NCBI GenBank assembly: GCA_004554085.1
Contig: SFNY01000034.1
Location: 1-33,191, forward strand
Source of the DNA: Clostridiales bacterium
GTDB lineage: Bacteria; Bacillota; Clostridia; Christensenellales; Aristaeellaceae
Length of the DNA: 33,191 nucleotides
Direction of reading: 5' to 3'
The translations under genes and the position numbers were made by a program. Every line of letters begins with the position of its first letter. Position 1 is the stretch's first letter. The notes under the pieces are model-generated. The model did not search any database. It was not told where the DNA came from and was given only the letters and a program-made list of their open reading frames with translations. Shown piece after piece: positions 14,289-24,516 of this stretch.

Positions 14289-16229
14289 ATGGGCAACATC
14301 AAGGCATTCCGACGTGAACTGAGCAAGGAGCGCTGGGATGCGATCAGTGCGCAGATTCAGGATCCGGCGCTCAGCCTCTCCGCGCGCGCGGCGCTGCGGT
14401 TGAAGCTGTTCCTGGAGGAGGAGCAGATCATCCGCAACGAGGGCGAGCACATCCCGGCATGGCGCACGATCATCGCCTTCCCGGACATCTACGCCGAGGG
14501 CGAGAAGGAAGCGCGCATGGCTGGCCACTACATTCACGAGCAGGGCCGCGTCTGCAACATCTCCAGCGACTGGGAGAGCGTGCTGAAGGGCGGCCTGCTG
14601 GCGCGCCGGGATGCAGCCAACGAGGATATGCGCACGACCATCGACGCGGTGATCGCCTACGCGGACCGCTACGAGAACGAGGGCCTGTCCCGCGCCATCC
14701 GCTACGGCGCGGACAGCTACCTGACGGCGATGCAGATGTTCCGCATCCTGCACTTTAGCCTGTGGGCCTCCAACGTCTACCACAACACCGTGGGCCGCTA
14801 CGACCAGTACATGTATCCGTATTATAAGGCGGACATCGAGTCCGGCAGGCTCACTGAGGAGCAGGCGCTTGCACTGACGGAGGAATTCTTCCTCTCCTTC
14901 AACCGCGACAGCGACCTCTACACCGGCATGCAGCAGGGCGACAACGGCCAGAGCCTGATGCTTGGCGGCTGCAAGGCCGACGGCAGCTGCGCGGTGAACG
15001 AGCTGACCTACATCTGCCTGAAGGCCAGCCTGCACAACCGCCGCATCGATCCCAAGATCAACCTGCGCGTGAACAAGGACACGCCCATCGAGCTCTACGA
15101 GCTGTGCACCGAGCTGACCAAGCAGGGCCTGGGCTTCCCGCAGTACGCCAACGACGACGTAGTCATCCCCGCGCTGGTAGAGATGGGCTATGACATCGAG
15201 GACGCACGCAACTACACCGTCGCGGCCTGCTGGGAGTTCATCATCCCCGGCGTGGCGATGGACATTCCCAACATCGGCGCGGTCTCCCACGCGGAGCTGG
15301 TGCGCAATGTGATTCTTGCGAAGCTGCGGGACTGCGACAGCTTTGAAGCGCTGCTGGAGCAGGTGCGCCTGGCGGAGATCGCCGAGGCCGACCGTCAGGA
15401 GCCCGGCTACCGGAACCTGTGGATCGAACCCGCGCCCTATCAATCCGTGCTGATGAGCGACTTCAGCCACGACATTTCCGAGGGCGCAAAGTACAATAAC
15501 TACGGCATTCACGGCACCGGCTTCGCCACCGCCGTCGATCAGCTGGCTGCGGTGCAGGCCTACGTCTACGGCGATCGCTCCGTAAGCAAAGACGAGCTGA
15601 TCTCCGCCATGGAAAATGACTTTGCGGACGCAGTCGCCCTGAAGCACAAGCTGCGTGAGCGCGCGCCGAAGCTGGGCCGCGACGATGTCTGCGCGGAGCT
15701 GCTGGACACCATGATCCGCTTCTTCCACGACGCGTGGCAGGGGAGAACCAATGAGCGCGGCGGCATCTTCCGCACCGGCACCGGTTCGGCGATGTACTAC
15801 CTCTGGCATGCCCGCGACCTGGGCGCGACGGCGGATGGCCGCGCTGCAGGCGAGATGCTGGCGGCGAACTTCTCTCCGTCGCTGATCCTCTCCGACGCAG
15901 GCCCGCTGTCTGTGCTGCAGGCCATGGCACGCCCCACGCTGAAACTGGTGTGCAACGGCGGCCCCATGACCCTGGAGCTGCACGACACGGTGTTCAAAAA
16001 CGCAGAGGGCATCAAGAAGGTTGCCCAGCTGGTGCGCACCTACATCCTTCTCGGCGGACATCAGCTGCAGCTGAACGCCGTCAGCCGGGAGACCCTGCTG
16101 GACGCACAGCGTCATCCCGAGGAGCATCAGAATCTGATCGTGCGTGTCTGGGGCTGGAGCGGTCACTTTGTCCAGCTGGACAAGGGCTACCAGGATCAGA
16201 TCATCGAGCGCACGTCCTACTCCATCTGA
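14289..16229 (+). CDS. Short glycyl radical enzyme (PFL-like family) of unassigned substrate
   Basis: 646 residues from ATG 14289 (ribosome site AGGGGG). The longer frame from 14229 lacks one. The C-terminus has the glycyl radical motif RVWGWSGHF (G622), followed by QDQIIERT. The thiyl cysteine is C314 in AACWEF, with glutamate two residues later (E316), the spacing of the Cys-x-Glu pair in glycyl radical eliminases (choline lyase, glycerol and hydroxyproline dehydratases). It lacks the adjacent Cys-Cys of pyruvate formate-lyase. Most family members have 750-900 residues, so this one is short, mainly at the N-terminus. The activase with extra clusters upstream fits an eliminase/lyase class. 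Trp between Cys and Glu is unusual. Substrate unknown. No microcompartment genes are present. Confidence 0.88.
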   Translation: MGNIKAFRRELSKERWDAISAQIQDPALSLSARAALRLKLFLEEEQIIRNEGEHIPAWRTIIAFPDIYAEGEKEARMAGHYIHEQGRVCNISSDWESVLKGGLLARRDAANEDMRTTIDAVIAYADRYENEGLSRAIRYGADSYLTAMQMFRILHFSLWASNVYHNTVGRYDQYMYPYYKADIESGRLTEEQALALTEEFFLSFNRDSDLYTGMQQGDNGQSLMLGGCKADGSCAVNELTYICLKASLHNRRIDPKINLRVNKDTPIELYELCTELTKQGLGFPQYANDDVVIPALVEMGYDIEDARNYTVAACWEFIIPGVAMDIPNIGAVSHAELVRNVILAKLRDCDSFEALLEQVRLAEIAEADRQEPGYRNLWIEPAPYQSVLMSDFSHDISEGAKYNNYGIHGTGFATAVDQLAAVQAYVYGDRSVSKDELISAMENDFADAVALKHKLRERAPKLGRDDVCAELLDTMIRFFHDAWQGRTNERGGIFRTGTGSAMYYLWHARDLGATADGRAAGEMLAANFSPSLILSDAGPLSVLQAMARPTLKLVCNGGPMTLELHDTVFKNAEGIKKVAQLVRTYILLGGHQLQLNAVSRETLLDAQRHPEEHQNLIVRVWGWSGHFVQLDKGYQDQIIERTSYSI

Positions 16230-16251
16230 GAAAACACAAGAATTCCATCAA

Positions 16252-16291
16252 CGCGGCGACTGGCATAGAACCGGTCGCCGCGCTTTTGTTG
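16252..16291 (+). terminator. Intrinsic terminator after the glycyl radical enzyme gene
   Basis: Stem CGCGGCGAC (16252-16260) pairs with GTCGCCGCG (16274-16282), 13-nt loop, followed by CTTTTGTTGT. Confidence 0.82.
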
Positions 16292-16391
16292 TCAACATGC
16301 AGCACGGATGTCCTCTCTGCCGACGTGGAAGTATAACCCGCGAAAAGCCGGAAACCGGCAGAATCTATGCACAGACCGCAAGATAATTATA

Positions 16392-16427
16392 ACAGACTAT
16401 GGTCTGTAAAAACAGACGTCGGTATGT
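16392..16427. promoter_or_regulatory. Tandem 16-bp palindromic boxes upstream of the dnaK-type gene
   Basis: ACAGAC-TATG-GTCTGT (16392-16407) is a perfect palindrome. Four bases later comes ACAGAC-GTCG-GTATGT (16412-16427), the same left half-site with a near-complementary right half. The 20-bp centre spacing is about two helix turns, as in cooperative dimer operators such as those of TetR-type repressors. No CIRCE element is seen and no such regulator gene is adjacent. The rest of the 16292-16586 gap is AT-rich without a clear sigma-A promoter. Confidence 0.55.
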
Positions 16428-16586
16428 TGTTTCATAATTATTACAAATATGCGTTATTGTGTTGGCAAATCCGTCCGCGAGAAAGCGAAGAATTGCATTG
16501 GCCGACGGAAATTCACATTCAGTTGATAATGCTTGGATAAAATATTCAGCGTAAAAGGGAAGTTCCAACCAAACGGAGGGAAATGC

Positions 16587-18377
16587 ATGTCCAGAGTCAT
16601 AGGAATCGATTTGGGTACGACCAACTCCTGCGTCTCGGTCATCGAGGGCGGCGAGGCAGTCGTCATCCCCAATTCCGAGGGCGCGCGCACCACGCCATCA
16701 TTCGTTGCCTTTACAAAGAATGGCGAGCGGCTGGTTGGCCAGGTGGCCAAGCGCCAGGCCGTCACCAACAGCGAGCGCACCATCAGCTCCATCAAGCGCG
16801 AGATGGGCACCGACTATCGGGTCAACATTGATGGAAAGAAGTATTCGCCCCAGGAGATCTCGGCGATGATCCTTCAAAAACTGAAGGCGGACGCGGAGGC
16901 CTATCTGGGAGAGAAGGTCACGGAGGCCGTGATCACGGTGCCGGCCTATTTCACCGATGCGCAGCGCCAGGCCACCAAGGATGCGGGCATGATCGCCGGG
17001 TTGAACGTCAAGCGTATCATCAACGAGCCCACCGCTGCGGCTCTGGCCTACGGCGTGGACAAGGAGGAGCCGCAGAAGATCATGGTCTACGATCTGGGTG
17101 GCGGCACCTTCGACGTATCAATTCTGGACATCAACTCCGACGTCATCGAGGTTCTGGCCACGGCGGGCAACAACCGCCTGGGCGGCGACGACTTCGACAA
17201 GTGCATCGCGGACTATCTGGTGGACGAATTCAAGCGGGAGAACAAGATCGACCTGCGCAAGGATCCCACCGCGATGCAGCGCATCAAGGAGGCGGCGGAG
17301 AAGGCCAAGATCGAGCTCTCCGGCATCACCATGGCCAGCATCAACCTGCCCTTTCTGACAGCGAACAAGAACGGCCCGCTGCACATGGAGACCATGCTGA
17401 CCCGAGCGAAGTTCGACGAGCTGACCCACCATCTGGTGGACATGACGATGGGCCCGGTGCAGCAGGCGATGTCCGATTCCGGCCTCACGCCCAGGGATCT
17501 GTCCAAGGTGCTGCTGGTGGGCGGTTCGAGCCGCATTCCGGCGGTGCAGGAGGCCGTGCGGCGCTTCACCGGCAAGGAGCCCTTCAAGGGCATCAACCCG
17601 GACGAGTGCGTGGCCATGGGCGCTGCGCTGCAGGGCGGCGTGATGACCGGCGAGGTCAAGAGCCTGCTGCTGCTGGACGTGACGCCGCTGTCGCTGGGCA
17701 TCGAGACCGTGGGCGACGTGTACGCCAAGATCATCGAGCGCAACTCGACGATTCCGATTCAGCGCAGCCAGATCTTCACCACAGCCGCAAGCTTCCAGAC
17801 GGCGGTGGACGTGCACGTGCTCCAGGGCGAGCGCCCGATCGCGTCCCAGAACAAGGAGCTGGGCCGCTTCCGCCTGGACGGCATCCGCCGGGCCATGCGG
17901 GGCGTTCCGCAGATCGAGGTCACCTTCTCCATCGACGCAAACGGCATCGTGAACGTGTCCGCCAAGGACCTGGGCACGGGTCGCCAGCAGAATATCACCA
18001 TCACCAGCTCCTCCAACATGAGCCGCGAGGAGATCAACCGCGCCATCCGCGACGCGGAGGTCTACGCCGCCGAGGACGCCAAGCGCAAGGAGGAGGCGGA
18101 GATGCAGAACCGGGTGGACAACCTGATCTATCAGGCCGAGACGGTGATGAAGAAGCTCAACAGGGACGACAAGCAGCGCATGACTGCCCTCGTCAAGGAG
18201 GCCAAGAAGGCGCTCAAGAGCAAGGATCCGGTGGCGGTGCGCAACTCCTGTCAGGAGCTGGAGCGCGCGCTGAACGCAGCCGGTCAGGCCGTATGGGACA
18301 GCGACGCAACCGCCAGCAGCGACGACGGCGTCTACGATGCGACCTACGAGCCCACGGATCCCACCAAGGAGAAGTGA
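16587..18377 (+). CDS. dnaK: DnaK-type Hsp70 chaperone
   Basis: 596 residues from ATG 16587 behind GGAGGG. ATPase motifs: GIDLGTTNSCVSV (6-18), the phosphate-2 motif YDLGGGTFDVS near 165-175, and GGSSRIPAVQ near 311. The interdomain linker and substrate-binding domain begin near LLLLDVTPLSLGIE. The C-terminal lid is shorter than in E. coli DnaK (638 residues) and the tail ends YDATYEPTDPTKEK, echoing the usual VVDAEYE ending. It is not next to hrcA, grpE or a canonical dnaJ; instead a DUF5685 gene, a short J protein and a zinc-ribbon membrane protein follow. It could be the cell's main DnaK or a second, dedicated Hsp70. Upstream palindromes suggest control other than HrcA/CIRCE. Confidence 0.9.
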   Translation: MSRVIGIDLGTTNSCVSVIEGGEAVVIPNSEGARTTPSFVAFTKNGERLVGQVAKRQAVTNSERTISSIKREMGTDYRVNIDGKKYSPQEISAMILQKLKADAEAYLGEKVTEAVITVPAYFTDAQRQATKDAGMIAGLNVKRIINEPTAAALAYGVDKEEPQKIMVYDLGGGTFDVSILDINSDVIEVLATAGNNRLGGDDFDKCIADYLVDEFKRENKIDLRKDPTAMQRIKEAAEKAKIELSGITMASINLPFLTANKNGPLHMETMLTRAKFDELTHHLVDMTMGPVQQAMSDSGLTPRDLSKVLLVGGSSRIPAVQEAVRRFTGKEPFKGINPDECVAMGAALQGGVMTGEVKSLLLLDVTPLSLGIETVGDVYAKIIERNSTIPIQRSQIFTTAASFQTAVDVHVLQGERPIASQNKELGRFRLDGIRRAMRGVPQIEVTFSIDANGIVNVSAKDLGTGRQQNITITSSSNMSREEINRAIRDAEVYAAEDAKRKEEAEMQNRVDNLIYQAETVMKKLNRDDKQRMTALVKEAKKALKSKDPVAVRNSCQELERALNAAGQAVWDSDATASSDDGVYDATYEPTDPTKEK

Positions 18378-18477
18378 TTTTTTGAAACACAGCCTCGGTT
18401 GGGGATTCTTGCAGAACGCCTTTAACATTGCTGGTTTATAATATTGGAAATTTCTGTTGCCGGAAGGGGTGCGCCGC

Positions 18478-19341
18478 GTGTTTGGCTACGTGATTACAAA
18501 CTGCAAGGCGCTCACACCGGAGGAACAGCAGCGCTTCCGGGCGCTGTACTGCGGAATGTGCCACACGCTGCACGTCCGCTACGGGAACCTCGGCCGCTTC
18601 ACGCTGAGCTACGACATGACCTTTCTGGCCATGGTACTCTCGGCGCTGTACGAGCCGGAGGAGACGGACGGACGCGAGCGCTGCCTGCCGCATCCCACCA
18701 AGCCCCACGAATATGTACTGAACCCCGCCATGGAATACGCCGTGGATCTGAACGTGGCGCTGGCCTATCACAAGTGCGCGGACAACTGGCAAGATGACCG
18801 CAATCCGGCCTTTGCCGCCGCAAAGGGACTGCTCTGCAGGGCATACAGGCGCGCCTACGGCTACCAGCCGGAGAAGTGCGCCGCCATCCAGGCGTGGATG
18901 GATGGAATCCGCGAGATCGAAAGGCGGAATGTGGGGGAGATTGACCCTCCGGTGAATCTGACCGGACGGATGCTGGGCGAGCTGTTCGCCTGGAAGCAGG
19001 ATCACTGGTCGGAGGAGCTACGCCGCATGGGCGACGGACTCGGGCGTTTCATCTACTTCATGGACGCCTACGATGATCTTGAGAAGGATCTGCGGCGCAA
19101 AAAGTTCAATCCGCTGAAGTCGATCCATCAGCAGGAGAACTATGAGGATCTGTGCAGGGATGCGCTGACCATGATGATGGCGGACTGCGCGGATGCGTTT
19201 GAGTGCCTGCCCATCGTGCGGGACGCAGATCTGATCCGGAACATCCTCTATTCGGGCGTGTGGGCAAAGTACAACTACATTCAATCCAAAAAGGAAAAAT
19301 CAGCAGAATCCAGTAAGGCTGTCAGCAAAGGAGCACAATAA
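18478..19341 (+). CDS. DUF5685-family protein
   Basis: 287 residues. The start is GTG 18478: GGAAGG lies about 10 nt upstream and the family begins with MFGYV; a longer TTG frame from 18457 runs across the ribosome site. A CGMC pair (C25, C28) lies near the N-terminus. The protein appears all-helical with two acidic motifs: CADNWQDD (100-107) and DAYDDLEKDLRRKKFNPL (196-213). Their order and the basic run after the second resemble the two Asp-rich motifs of squalene/phytoene synthases. Function unknown; a prenyl-diphosphate-related activity is only a motif-level suggestion. Its stop overlaps the ATG of the J protein by one base (TAATG), so the two are translationally coupled. A lone TATAAT at 18437-18442 has no clear -35. 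Confidence 0.82.
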   Translation: MFGYVITNCKALTPEEQQRFRALYCGMCHTLHVRYGNLGRFTLSYDMTFLAMVLSALYEPEETDGRERCLPHPTKPHEYVLNPAMEYAVDLNVALAYHKCADNWQDDRNPAFAAAKGLLCRAYRRAYGYQPEKCAAIQAWMDGIREIERRNVGEIDPPVNLTGRMLGELFAWKQDHWSEELRRMGDGLGRFIYFMDAYDDLEKDLRRKKFNPLKSIHQQENYEDLCRDALTMMMADCADAFECLPIVRDADLIRNILYSGVWAKYNYIQSKKEKSAESSKAVSKGAQ

Positions 19342-20060
19342 TGCAGGATCCCTATCGTGTGCTGGGCGTTTCGCAGAGCGCTTCAGAGGATGAAATCAAA
19401 AAGGCATACAGGAATCTGGCGAAGAAGTACCACCCGGATGTTAACAACGGCTCCGCCGAGGCCGAGGCGCGCATGAAGGAGGTCAACGAGGCCTACTCCC
19501 AGGTCATGAAGATGCGCAGGGAGGGCACGACCAACGCCAACCAGGGCGGCTACAACAGCTACGGTGGCTACGGAAACGCAGGCGGCTACGGCTCCTACGG
19601 CGGCTATGGTAATGCCGGTGGATACGGCGGCTATGGGAACTACGGCGGCAGCTATGGTGGCCAGAGCCGAAGCGCCTCCAGCGATCCGAAGCTGACCGCC
19701 GCGCGGAACTACGTGCGCGCTGGACACTATCAGGAGGCGATGCACGTGCTGGAGGAGATCCGCGAGCGCAGCGCCGAATGGTATTTCCTCAGCGGCGAGG
19801 CCAACCTGGGCTTGGGAAATCGCGTGGCGGCGCTCAATTACGCCCGTCAGGCGGTGAGCATGGAACCGGACAACTTCGAGTATCGCCAGCTGCTTGCCCG
19901 CATCGAGGGCCGCAGCGCGAACTATCAGAATGCCGGAAACGCCTTCAATGCCCAGCAGATGGTGTGCCACAATCCGCTGGCCCTCTGCTGCCTGACTTCG
20001 CTGCTGTGCAACTGCTGCTGCGGCGGCTGCGGTGGCGGCGGCTACTACCGCTTCTATTGA
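19341..20060 (+). CDS. J-domain protein with Gly/Tyr linker, TPR-like region and C-terminal cysteine string
   Basis: 239 residues, AAGGAG before ATG. Residues 1-64 form a J domain with the HPD motif (31-33), which stimulates Hsp70 ATPase. Residues 69-108 are a Gly/Tyr/Asn repeat of the GGYGNAGGYG kind. Residues about 115-190 are helical and TPR-like (AWYFL/LGLGNRVAALNYARQAV pattern). Residues 209-230 hold eight cysteines in a hydrophobic setting (C209, C216, C217, C223, C225-C227, C230), followed by GGGGYYRFY. It lacks the zinc fingers and substrate domain of DnaJ, so it is a specialised co-chaperone, presumably for the Hsp70 two genes upstream. The Cys-rich end may anchor it to the membrane or bind metal; which is unknown. 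Confidence 0.87.
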   Translation: MQDPYRVLGVSQSASEDEIKKAYRNLAKKYHPDVNNGSAEAEARMKEVNEAYSQVMKMRREGTTNANQGGYNSYGGYGNAGGYGSYGGYGNAGGYGGYGNYGGSYGGQSRSASSDPKLTAARNYVRAGHYQEAMHVLEEIRERSAEWYFLSGEANLGLGNRVAALNYARQAVSMEPDNFEYRQLLARIEGRSANYQNAGNAFNAQQMVCHNPLALCCLTSLLCNCCCGGCGGGGYYRFY

Positions 20061-20114
20061 TTTTATTGAGATCATTGGAAGCGCCTTTGGGAGTGAATGG
20101 AAGGAGAACTTTCA

Positions 20115-20522
20115 ATGTGGCAGAAAATTAAAGACGGCTTTCGCAACTTTATGATGGGACGGCACGGCGGCGATCAGCTCTCGCTCGCGCTGCTCATCGG
20201 CGGCATCGTGCTCTCGCTGCTCTCGAGTATCACCCGCATCATGATCTTCTACTACCTCGGACTTGCCGCGTACATATGGGCGCTCTTCCGCATGTTTTCC
20301 CGGAACAACGCCAAGCGCACGGCAGAGAACGCGAAGTATCTGGATTTCACCCGGAACTTCAAAACGAATGCCTCCCAGTTCTTCGTCCGACTGAAGAACA
20401 TGAAAAAGTACAAGTACTTCCGCTGCCCGGAGTGCAAGGCGAGATTGCGCCTGCCGCGCAAGGTGGGCGAGGTGACCGTGACCTGCGGCAAGTGCCACCA
20501 CCAGTTCAAGCAGAAGGCATGA
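20115..20522 (+). CDS. Small membrane protein with C-terminal zinc ribbon
   Basis: 135 residues; ATG 20115 follows AAGGAGAA. Residues about 22-38 and 42-60 are two membrane segments joined by a very short turn, with a basic stretch after them (inside). The C-terminal 35 residues form a zinc ribbon, CPEC (104-107) and CGKC (124-127), of the type seen in rubredoxin-like and MJ0042-like ribbons. It is the last gene of the Hsp70/DUF5685/J-protein cluster, 54 bp after the J gene and followed by a terminator. No known family name recognised; a cytosol-facing membrane adaptor would fit the layout. Confidence 0.8.
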   Translation: MWQKIKDGFRNFMMGRHGGDQLSLALLIGGIVLSLLSSITRIMIFYYLGLAAYIWALFRMFSRNNAKRTAENAKYLDFTRNFKTNASQFFVRLKNMKKYKYFRCPECKARLRLPRKVGEVTVTCGKCHHQFKQKA

Positions 20523-20525
20523 TGA

Positions 20526-20568
20526 AACCGGACGTTCCCTCACAGGAGCGCCCGGTTCTCTCTTGTCC
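20526..20568 (+). terminator. Terminator of the Hsp70/J-protein cluster
   Basis: AACCGG (20526-20531) pairs with CCGGTT (20552-20557), extended inwards by CGTTCC/GGAGCG after one mismatch. A short pyrimidine run, CTCTCTTGTCC, follows. Confidence 0.68.
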
Positions 20569-20583
20569 GCCGTTCTGGATGTA

Positions 20584-20620
20584 TAAAAAAGAATCACCCG
20601 ATCGTTCATCAGGTGATTCT
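20584..20620 (-). terminator. Terminator of tRNA-Val
   Basis: On the minus strand AGAATCACC and GGTGATTCT form a perfect 9-bp stem just after the CCA end of the tRNA, followed by TTTTTTAT. Confidence 0.88.
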
Positions 20621-20621
20621 A

Positions 20622-20698
20622 TGGTGGGGTTAGTAGGGCTCGAACCTATGACCTTCACGATGTCAACGTGACGCTCTAACCAACTGAGCTATAACCCC
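20622..20698 (-). tRNA. tRNA-Val (anticodon GAC)
   Basis: 77 nt with encoded CCA. The acceptor GGGGTTA pairs with TAACCCC; D arm GCTC/GAGC; anticodon stem TCACG/CGTGA with loop TTGACAT, anticodon GAC (codon GUC, valine); T arm ATAGG-TTCGAGC-CCTAC. The outermost T-stem pair (49-65) is an A-C mismatch. It has its own promoter and terminator. Confidence 0.95.
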
Positions 20699-20712
20699 GC
20701 GCGACAGGTGTT

Positions 20713-20741
20713 ATTATACATCACCTTGGCGCGCTTGTCAA
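20713..20741 (-). promoter_or_regulatory. Consensus sigma-A promoter of tRNA-Val
   Basis: TTGACA (20741-20736), a 17-nt spacer and TATAAT (20718-20713), both perfect hexamers; start is expected about 10 nt before the mature tRNA. Confidence 0.92.
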
Positions 20742-20771
20742 TACTTTTTTGAGAATTTCTGATATTTTTTG

Positions 20772-21659
20772 TCAGGCGATGGAGCTGTGCTTCTCGGGAA
20801 GCTGGGCGATCACCGAAGCGCTGAGCATCAGCAGGCAGCCGAGCAGCTCGCGGACGGAGAGCACCTCGCCCAGCAGGATCCAGCCGCCGATGGCCGCGAA
20901 CACGGATTCCAGGCACATCAGCAGGGAGGCCAGCGTGGGATCGGTGTACTTCTGGCCGACCATCTGGAGCGTATAGCCCATCGCGCCGGAGAACACCGCC
21001 GCATAGATGATGCTCGTCCAGCAGGCCATGATGTTGGGCAGGGTGGGGGTTTCCGTCAGCAGCATGAGCGGCAGGGACACGATGGCACCGGCGGCGAACT
21101 GGATGGCGCTGAGCAGTACCGAATCCATGTCGCCTGCGAAGCTGTCGATCACGATGATGTGGAAGGAGAACACGAAGGCGCAGCCCAGGGTGATCAGATC
21201 GCCGATGTTGACGGAGAAATCGTCCTTGATGCACAGAAGGCACAGGCCCACCAGCGCGACCGCCACACCGATCCACACCTTTTTGCCCACGCGCTTGCCC
21301 AGAAACATGGTGATGATGGGGATCATGATGATGTAGAGCGCGGTGATGAAGCCGGAGTTTGCGGCGGTGGTGTAGGCGATGCCGATCTGCTGGAGCGCGC
21401 ACGCGCCGAACAGGATCACGCCCAGCACCGCGCCCAGAATCAGGTGGCGCTTCATGTCCGGCTTATGGCCCGCGCGGCGCGCCTTGCGGCTCAGCAGGGG
21501 ATGCGCCGCAAAGAGCACGATGCTGGTGATCAGCGAACGCAAAAACACGAAGGTGAAGGGCCCGATGAAGCCCGTGGCAGTGCTCTGCGCGGTAAAGGCC
21601 ATGCCCCAGATGAAGGAGCAAAGAATCAGAAGCAGGCTTCCTTTGGTGTTGTCTTTCAT
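20772..21659 (-). CDS. EamA/DMT-superfamily permease
   Basis: 295 residues from ATG 21659 (GGGGG six nt upstream); an in-frame ATG further up has no ribosome site. The protein is strongly hydrophobic with about ten membrane segments arranged as two EamA repeats. Typical pieces are ILCSFIWGMAFTAQ at the N-terminus, SGFITALYIIMIP in repeat one, and LASLLMCLESVFAAIGGWILLGE in repeat two. Members export or import metabolites such as amino acids or nucleobase-like compounds; the substrate cannot be read from sequence. Monocistronic, with its own promoter, between the tRNA and the divergently transcribed clpB. Confidence 0.9.
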   Translation of the reverse strand: MKDNTKGSLLLILCSFIWGMAFTAQSTATGFIGPFTFVFLRSLITSIVLFAAHPLLSRKARRAGHKPDMKRHLILGAVLGVILFGACALQQIGIAYTTAANSGFITALYIIMIPIITMFLGKRVGKKVWIGVAVALVGLCLLCIKDDFSVNIGDLITLGCAFVFSFHIIVIDSFAGDMDSVLLSAIQFAAGAIVSLPLMLLTETPTLPNIMACWTSIIYAAVFSGAMGYTLQMVGQKYTDPTLASLLMCLESVFAAIGGWILLGEVLSVRELLGCLLMLSASVIAQLPEKHSSIA

Positions 21660-21690
21660 ATGTATCCCCCGAAAATTGTTTTTCTGTAAC

Positions 21691-21719
21691 AGTATAGCCA
21701 GTTTGAAATCCGAATTCAA
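21691..21719 (-). promoter_or_regulatory. Promoter of the EamA permease gene
   Basis: TTGAAT (21719-21714), 17-nt spacer, TATACT (21696-21691). Confidence 0.72.
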
Positions 21720-21780
21720 GATTCAAAGATTGAGCTTGGATTAAATCACATGGAAATACAAAAAATATCGGTCGAACCTC

Positions 21781-21808
21781 TTGACAAATCCATGAAACGC
21801 GCTATAAT
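21781..21808 (+). promoter_or_regulatory. Sigma-A promoter of clpB
   Basis: TTGACA (21781-21786), a 16-nt spacer and TATAAT (21803-21808), both consensus hexamers. Confidence 0.88.
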
Positions 21809-21825
21809 GGTCAAAGAAAGTCAAA
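21809..21825 (+). promoter_or_regulatory. CtsR operator in front of clpB
   Basis: GGTCAAA (21809-21815), three bases, AGTCAAA (21819-21825): an exact fit to the CtsR heptad repeat (A/GGTCAAANANA/GGTCAAA). It starts one base past the -10 box, so bound CtsR would block initiation until heat or protein stress inactivates it. ctsR itself is not in the window. Confidence 0.88.
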
Positions 21826-21865
21826 GATCAACTTTCGAACATGTTCCCGGAAAGGGGGATACAAA

Positions 21866-24499
<2,634 letters not shown>

Positions 24500-24516
24500 A
24501 TATCACATTCCATCCC

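Noticed and set aside
14100..16166. 688-codon minus-strand open frame opposite the glycyl radical enzyme
   Set aside because: Shadow of a gene with intact active-site motifs on the plus strand.
19546..19665. Tandem repeat resembling a short repeat array
   Set aside because: It encodes the Gly/Tyr linker of the J protein in frame; not a CRISPR or intergenic repeat.
20622..20698. tRNA gene as an integration site
   Set aside because: No integrase is adjacent and no repeat of the tRNA 3' end is seen in the window.
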